Virus record (IMG/VR): IMGVR_UViG_3300010885_018032
Span: 1-34,230 of that record
From: a virus
Length of the DNA stretch: 34,230 nt
Strand: one strand, 5' to 3'
This document shows positions 28,703 to 34,230 of the stretch, piece by piece. The position numbers were made by a program, and so were the translations under genes. How positions within the stretch are numbered: the first letter of the stretch is position 1; every line of letters begins with the position of its first letter. Below the pieces are notes generated by a model. That model was not told where the DNA came from and searched no databases. It saw only the letters and a program-made list of their open reading frames with translations.

Positions 28703-31700
28703 ATGGCAACCAGAATTAAATTAAGACGAGACACATCAGCAAATTGGTTAGAATCTAATCCGATCCTGGCACAAGGTGAAACAGGGTTTGAAACAGATTC
28801 CCGTGCAATGAAGCTGGGTGACGGCACAACTCGTTGGAAAGACCTAAAATATGCGGTGACAGGTAATCTTAAAGTCACTGACAACACCATCCACGGTGAT
28901 GAAGTTGTTAGTATTAGTTCAGGGATGGGAGACCGCTCTAATTGGGTTATGACTACCAATGCCACTGATAGTCTACAACCAACTTCAGCATGGACAACTT
29001 CAGTGGCCTATGACAGCATGGGCAACACATTTAGTAGTATTGTGTATGGTGGACCAGGCCTAGGCGGCCCTAGCGGCACTTCAGGAATGGCTCTAACTAA
29101 AACTGATCCTAACGGCCAAGTTATGTTTAGCAACTACTACTACGAATACTATGCTTTTGGTTGGAGCATGATTGTAGACAACAACGATGATGTTATTTTT
29201 GTCATGGCAGAGTTTGATGCACCTTCAACTGATACCGTATTAGTTAAAGTTTCCGGCGTAGACGGCACGTTTATGTGGCAAAAATATCTAGCAGACACTG
29301 ACGCTGCCAGTGATGATGTCGCTTTATGTGTTGACGTTGATCCACAGAACAACGTGATCATTGCAGGAACAACAACCACTAGTGGTCCAGGTGGGTATGA
29401 TTTCTGGGTCGGTAAATTTCATGGTGATACAGGTATGCCTGTTTGGCAACGACAATATGACAGCGATGGTTGCGATGACGCAGCCAGTGGCATTGCCGTT
29501 GATAGCATGGGAAATATCGGTGTTGCAGGATCTAGCTATGGACCAGGCCAATTTATAGCAGTGTTTAAACTTGACGGCAGCAACGGTGATGTTATTTGGC
29601 AAAAACGAGTGATCAATGCTGAACTACAGTCTGAAGAGTGGAACGTTGGTAATGCATGGGTCGACGGTGACTTATACAGCAGTGATATCTGCGTGGATAG
29701 CAATGATGACTTTTACTTTAACCTAACTGGCGTTTATTGTACAGATTGGACAATAGCTGCCATTCACAAGATCAGTAGCACAGGTGATTGGAAGTGGGCC
29801 AAGGTCATTAGCTATTCTTTCTACTTACAAGGATCAAGCTCACTGATCTGTGATTCAAGCAACAATGTTTATTTGACCAGCACATTATTTAACTATCGTC
29901 AAGTTAACCAACAATCCAATGATAATGTTACATTTGCTACAGTAATAACCAAGTTTAATGCGTCAGGTAGAAAAATCTGGGGCAAATCATTGATTCGCGA
30001 ACAGTCTGAGGTGTATGCTGGCGGTGGTGCGGGTTATGATGGTGAGTTAATTGGTGTCGGACAAACAGTGGCAGTTAACGATGACTACATTCTAGTAGGT
30101 GGTGGATACTTTGAAACCACTGATTACACACTAGGTAACCAAAACTGGTATAATATGCCGTTCTTGGCCCAGTTAGACAAATCAGGTACAGATTTTGTCA
30201 AAGATGGTTGGGTATATAAAGATGACAAATTTAAAATCTTTAACATGTCTGTGGCAACAGATGACGATCATTATCTTAATGACCTAAGTAATAACGTAGC
30301 TGATATTGTGGTCACAACAGGTGATGTATACTTTGAAGAAAATACCGATACTCATGAACTAGCTTACATCAATATGTCACGGGTTAAAACCATGACCCTA
30401 GATGGCCCTAGCCTACACCTACCAGAGAATGGTGGTCTAGCATTGAGTCGTAAACATAAAGGACACATTACCAGCATTGGTAAATTTGACCTAGACGGTA
30501 ATGAAGGTAATAGCACAGAGGGAGATACCTATATCAACGGTATCACCAGCGACGCAGATGGCAACATCTATGCAGCAGGTGGTTGGTATACATACGACAA
30601 TTGGAATGACGGTGACAGTGGCGTACAAATACCACTCGTTTGGAAAATAGACAGCGAAGGTGCTATTGTATGGACTGCGGGCAATAATCTTGACCAATGG
30701 GGCGCAGATATGGTTTCTGTGGCCCACCACACTGCTAATAACACTATCATAGCATTAGGCATGGACCACGAAGATAGTCTAAATAATTACGATGGGGCAG
30801 AAGGCTTTAATCTCTTTACTTTAGATGCTGGTAGTGGTACACTAAAATCAGTGCTACATGTCCAACCTAGTGTTGCTCAACCTTCAGGAAGCATCAACAG
30901 TGGTGCAGATATGAGTCCATTGGCTCTGGCTCTAAAGAGTGATGGATCACCTGTGGTAGTTGGTTATATCAATAACAACTATGATAAGTTTGCGAATGTA
31001 ACTGCCAATATTGGAGGATTACCTGGTAGTAGCACAGGCGTATTGGTAATTAATAAAGCAGTGTTTGATCGTGCAGGGAATAATACAGATATTGAATATC
31101 CAGCCGGCAATGGCGATTGGTACATTAATAACGCTGCTATTCAGTATGTTAACAAATACGCCAACGTAGCACCAACTGTTACCAGTACAGTAGGGTCTGG
31201 TGCTAAGTTTGAGATTGTTATAACATCTGGTTGGTCTATTGAAGCAACAATGACACCTAGCTTTGCTGGCACTAGCTACAAAGTGGGTAACTATATTAAA
31301 GTATTAGGAACATTGATTAGCGGTTCTGATGTACTCAATGATTTGACAATTAAAGTACTAACCGTTGATATCAATGGTGGTATTTTAACTGCGGTGGCTG
31401 ATACTTGGGATCCTACTGGGTATAGTGAATGGGGCACATACAATGCAATAGCTGGTGAGACACTAGTGGGTGCTTCTTCTAGATTTAACGTTATTGCCAA
31501 TCCAACAACTCGGGAATATACCTTATCTAGAACTAACGGTGGTATAAATTATTCAATTGGTGACACTCTAAAAGTTCTTGGTAGCCTATTAGGCGGCGTT
31601 GACAGCGTTAATGATATTATTATCACTGTCACCGGGGTAATAGGCCAAGGTGTCATTGATACAATAACTTCAACTGGTCTAGGTCAGGCTGTAACCATTA

Positions 31701-33202
31701 AACTAGATGTAAGCACTGGTACTGACTTTACACAGGCTGGCACATATAATATATGGCACTACACAGACGGTGATGGATTTATCTGGACACCAGCCTGGCA
31801 TGTGTCGGTAGGAGGCGAAGGTGGCTACGACAGTATTGATTCAGTGGCTATTGACATGGACGATAACATCGTTGTTGGCGGGCGTAGTGAAAACTTAAAT
31901 CTAGGAAGCGAGACTACTAATTGGGGCGGGTATGCCCAAACAGCGTTCATTGCCAAGTACAACTCAGCAGGTGTGCGTCAATGGGCCAAGTCGGTTGACG
32001 GGCATGAAGGCGACAGCACAGTATGGGGTGTAGCCACTGACACAGACAAGAATGTCTACGGTGTTATGACCACTAACTTCTATGCATCTGGTCAAGATCC
32101 GCACGTGATCAAGTTAGACAGCAATGGCAATTTTGTATGGATGACGCAACTCAACTACTACAACTACTACTTTGACACAATTAGTATTGCTATGGATGAT
32201 GATGAAAATATTATCGTCTCAATAAGTTATGAATCAAATGATACTGACTCTGATCGGGTAGGCTATAACAACAATATACAGATAGCTAAATTTGATAAAG
32301 ATGGTAATCACCTATTCCAACGTTTGCTATGGAGCAACAATGGTATGTATACCGGCTATAATGACTGGTATGGTAATAATCTAACAGTTGCAGGAGACAA
32401 GTTCGTATGGGGCGGATATGCTAACTCCTGGAATGATGATGACGCTGACATTGCTGTAGTTGCTCAACTACCATTAGATGGAACAGGCATTGGCAACATT
32501 GGTAACTATTACTATGACGAAGTTGAGGTTTATGTAGAACGCTGGACAGAAAACGACACATTTGGTGGCGGCATATTAATTGTACGTGATGTTGCTGATC
32601 GTCTACCAAGCCGAGAGCATTTATTAATAGCAGCACCATATGGCACTGGACAAAACACAGGGGACCCAACAGGTAGTGGATACTTTGGCGGCACTTCAGG
32701 TCCAATGACTATCTATGCTGACCTTGAAGGCAAGATAGCTGATATCCTTGAAGAGGGCGGTGCTGATATTACTGGCGTTAAAGAAATCGTGTTTGAAGAC
32801 GGTACTCGTCAAAGTACCACTGCTCAGGACATTCCACAAGTTGACATAAGCATAACCAACAGAGGTGATGATGACTACTGGCTAAGGTTAGAAGATCGTG
32901 GACATCACATTTATATGGAAGAGTATGCAGGTGTAGACATTGTTATTCCTCCATACAGCGCAGTGCCATTCCCAGTGGGAACTAGCATTATAATTGTCAC
33001 TGGCAATACCACCAATATTGACATATACAGTTGGAATGATGATGACTTAATGCATGCCGCTGGACTAAATAGTTCATCATATAGTTGGAATATGCCAAAG
33101 TGGTCAATGGCTACCTTGTTGAAAATTAAACAAGGCTATAACAATGATGGATCACCTAACAACGATTGCGAATGGATGATTGCTGGTCCTGGGTTAAATT
33201 AA
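28703..33202 (+). CDS. Giant beta-propeller tail fibre
   Basis: 1499 residues. The N-terminus (RIKLRRDTSANWLESNPILA, then ETGFETDSRAMKLGDGTTRW) is the attachment domain common to phage fibres. Blocks at about 90-460, 590-790 and 1030-1230 consist of repeated strands of the type D..NNVIIAGTT...YDFWVGKF...GDTGMPVWQRQY, where a Gly-rich turn and a Trp-Q/K-x end each blade: a beta-propeller of the SBBP or PQQ-like kind. Between them, about 840-1020, is a duplicated domain with Gly-Ala-x-Phe...Y-x-GD/GN...K-VLG-LxxGxDxxND(L/I)xIxV, which I recall from fibres of marine T4-like phages. The C-terminus contains GVKEIVFEDGTRQSTTAQD and a compact beta tail. Receptor binding is likely. Confidence 0.8.
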   Translation: MATRIKLRRDTSANWLESNPILAQGETGFETDSRAMKLGDGTTRWKDLKYAVTGNLKVTDNTIHGDEVVSISSGMGDRSNWVMTTNATDSLQPTSAWTTSVAYDSMGNTFSSIVYGGPGLGGPSGTSGMALTKTDPNGQVMFSNYYYEYYAFGWSMIVDNNDDVIFVMAEFDAPSTDTVLVKVSGVDGTFMWQKYLADTDAASDDVALCVDVDPQNNVIIAGTTTTSGPGGYDFWVGKFHGDTGMPVWQRQYDSDGCDDAASGIAVDSMGNIGVAGSSYGPGQFIAVFKLDGSNGDVIWQKRVINAELQSEEWNVGNAWVDGDLYSSDICVDSNDDFYFNLTGVYCTDWTIAAIHKISSTGDWKWAKVISYSFYLQGSSSLICDSSNNVYLTSTLFNYRQVNQQSNDNVTFATVITKFNASGRKIWGKSLIREQSEVYAGGGAGYDGELIGVGQTVAVNDDYILVGGGYFETTDYTLGNQNWYNMPFLAQLDKSGTDFVKDGWVYKDDKFKIFNMSVATDDDHYLNDLSNNVADIVVTTGDVYFEENTDTHELAYINMSRVKTMTLDGPSLHLPENGGLALSRKHKGHITSIGKFDLDGNEGNSTEGDTYINGITSDADGNIYAAGGWYTYDNWNDGDSGVQIPLVWKIDSEGAIVWTAGNNLDQWGADMVSVAHHTANNTIIALGMDHEDSLNNYDGAEGFNLFTLDAGSGTLKSVLHVQPSVAQPSGSINSGADMSPLALALKSDGSPVVVGYINNNYDKFANVTANIGGLPGSSTGVLVINKAVFDRAGNNTDIEYPAGNGDWYINNAAIQYVNKYANVAPTVTSTVGSGAKFEIVITSGWSIEATMTPSFAGTSYKVGNYIKVLGTLISGSDVLNDLTIKVLTVDINGGILTAVADTWDPTGYSEWGTYNAIAGETLVGASSRFNVIANPTTREYTLSRTNGGINYSIGDTLKVLGSLLGGVDSVNDIIITVTGVIGQGVIDTITSTGLGQAVTIKLDVSTGTDFTQAGTYNIWHYTDGDGFIWTPAWHVSVGGEGGYDSIDSVAIDMDDNIVVGGRSENLNLGSETTNWGGYAQTAFIAKYNSAGVRQWAKSVDGHEGDSTVWGVATDTDKNVYGVMTTNFYASGQDPHVIKLDSNGNFVWMTQLNYYNYYFDTISIAMDDDENIIVSISYESNDTDSDRVGYNNNIQIAKFDKDGNHLFQRLLWSNNGMYTGYNDWYGNNLTVAGDKFVWGGYANSWNDDDADIAVVAQLPLDGTGIGNIGNYYYDEVEVYVERWTENDTFGGGILIVRDVADRLPSREHLLIAAPYGTGQNTGDPTGSGYFGGTSGPMTIYADLEGKIADILEEGGADITGVKEIVFEDGTRQSTTAQDIPQVDISITNRGDDDYWLRLEDRGHHIYMEEYAGVDIVIPPYSAVPFPVGTSIIIVTGNTTNIDIYSWNDDDLMHAAGLNSSSYSWNMPKWSMATLLKIKQGYNNDGSPNNDCEWMIAGPGLN

Positions 33203-33211
33203 GGAACTACT

Positions 33212-34230
33212 ATGATACTAGCAGGATTAATGGGGTCATTGGCAGCTAGTAGTGGTGGTGTTAAAACCATCACTCAGCAGAGTATATATTTTAGTCCCAT
33301 ACAAGAAGGTCAACAACAAACCATTATTGTTCAGACTGAAAATTGGGACAACAGTGTAGTATATTGGCGTATCACTGACTCGTCTAATACTACACTGACC
33401 AGTCAGCTTGATGCAGCTACCGGTAGTTTTTACGGTGGCGATGGAACTAACTCACATACCATTAACTTTACATTTAATGCAGACGCTACCACCGAAGGAC
33501 CATTAAGTTATTACGTCAAATTTAGTTCCAGTCCAGGTTCTAATGATCTTCTATTCAGCATTGGTCCTGAAACCTGTCGTGACAGTAGTCAGGATCCTGC
33601 ACTGGTATTGGATCTTGACCCTGCTAACTTTGACGTTTTCTGGAATGATACCAGTGGTCTATCCAACAATGCTTCAATGAATGCTCTAGTACCCAGTATT
33701 GATAATGGCGGAGTATTTGTTTTTAACGGTACTTCATCATGTGCCGCAGTTTCATCTTTAAATAATTCAAATTACGGCAGTGTCACTGTTGGTGCTTGGA
33801 TTAAACCAGACGCAGTAAATGTTACACAAACAATTATCAGCAAAGAAGTGTGCTATAAACTAAACATAACCAGTAATGGCAGAATTGTTTGGATGGTGGG
33901 AAGTGCCAGCGACAGCAGTTGGACAACTACTTTCTATTCTGGTTATGATCTTATCCCAGCAGGAGTCTGGTCTCATGTTATGGCTACAGTAGATGCCAAT
34001 GCCACAAAAATATATATCAACGGTGTTCTAGCAGCAAGCGATAGCGGCGTAATTTTAGTTAGTAATGGTCAACCGTTCAACATTGGAACCTATGCTGGTG
34101 CCCAAGGCGATTTCTTTGGTGGACGTATAGGCGAAGTCAAAATGTGGAACTATGCACGGACTGAAGCAAACATTATCAGCGAATACAATGCTACAGCCGC
34201 TCGTTATGGACGATCACCAATACCATACAG
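33212..34230 (+). CDS. LamG/lectin-domain adhesin, partial at the window end
   Basis: Starts at ATG 33212 with AAGGAACTACT before it and stays open to the last base, so the 3' part lies outside. After a short N-terminal hydrophobic stretch (ILAGLMGSLAASSGG, not clearly a signal) comes a beta domain about 28-110 with an EGQQQTIIVQTENWDNSVVYW segment in outline, similar to Calx-beta or phage beta-sandwich domains. From about 165 a concanavalin-like LamG fold follows: VTVGAWIKPDAVN, KLNITSNGRIVWMVGS, GVWSHVMATVDANATKIYI, NGVLAAS, and GRIGEVKMWNYARTEANI. This is a carbohydrate-binding module type. It is probably a third receptor-binding component of the tail. Confidence 0.8.
   Translation, partial: MILAGLMGSLAASSGGVKTITQQSIYFSPIQEGQQQTIIVQTENWDNSVVYWRITDSSNTTLTSQLDAATGSFYGGDGTNSHTINFTFNADATTEGPLSYYVKFSSSPGSNDLLFSIGPETCRDSSQDPALVLDLDPANFDVFWNDTSGLSNNASMNALVPSIDNGGVFVFNGTSSCAAVSSLNNSNYGSVTVGAWIKPDAVNVTQTIISKEVCYKLNITSNGRIVWMVGSASDSSWTTTFYSGYDLIPAGVWSHVMATVDANATKIYINGVLAASDSGVILVSNGQPFNIGTYAGAQGDFFGGRIGEVKMWNYARTEANIISEYNATAARYGRSPIPY

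Noticed and set aside
1-34230. tRNA genes, integrase, insertion sequences or attachment sites
   Set aside because: I looked for cloverleaf-like stretches in the gaps and for recombinase motifs in all proteins and found none; the gaps are too short for most of these.

Overview
This window reads as part of the genome of a T4-superfamily tailed phage (contractile-tail, myovirus type). The evidence is a recognisable T4-like recombination and replication set: single-stranded DNA binding protein gp32, the RecA-like recombinase UvsX, its mediator UvsY and the branch-migration helicase UvsW. A perfect T4-type late promoter element (TATAAATA) also precedes the tail-fibre genes. Very strong sigma70-type promoters (TTGAC(A/T), 16-17 bp, TATAAT) drive small early genes, which points to a bacterial host with a standard vegetative sigma factor. 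I infer an aquatic proteobacterial host, but nothing in the window names one. All genes but one lie on the + strand.

Layout. 1-378: 3' end of an unidentified gene, then a terminator. 531-3377: gp32, uvsX, a small acidic protein and uvsY. 3409-5221: an uncharacterised small protein and a 521-residue protein with faint nuclease-like features. 5365-6303: a secreted protein of the EXORDIUM/phosphate-induced-protein-1 type, unusual for a phage. 6379-6837: three very small proteins, two of them membrane proteins. 6849-11688: a tightly overlapping five-gene glycan operon (sugar nucleotide dehydratase/epimerase, three glycosyltransferase-like proteins, a sugar methyltransferase of the TylCIII type). 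11746-15917: an early-gene array in which most units have their own near-consensus promoter and a nearly identical leader, ending in an AAA+ ATPase. 15962-18030: five overlapping small conserved phage genes of unknown function, closed by a terminator.

18092-23001: a second replication block: a HARP-like protein, UvsW, three conserved unknowns (one with a zinc-finger-like N-terminus) and a 195-residue protein that looks like a collinear miniature of the catalytic core of bacterial DNA polymerase III alpha, retaining all three metal-binding aspartates. 22985-23356: the only minus-strand gene, tail-to-tail with that protein and divergent from the late promoter. 23390-34230: late adhesion genes: a small fibre/baseplate-like protein, a 1525-residue collagen-repeat tail fibre, a 72-residue structural protein, a 1499-residue beta-propeller fibre and the start of a lectin-domain (LamG) adhesin that runs off the window.

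Together: early promoters express host-takeover peptides, the two replication blocks supply recombination-dependent replication and fork repair, the glycan operon probably modifies a surface or virion sugar, and the late block builds a multi-part receptor-binding apparatus. The miniature polymerase-like protein, the EXORDIUM-like secreted protein and the repeated promoter cassettes deserve most attention. No gene-free stretch exceeds 300 bases. I saw no tRNA, rRNA, CRISPR array, insertion sequence or integrase.
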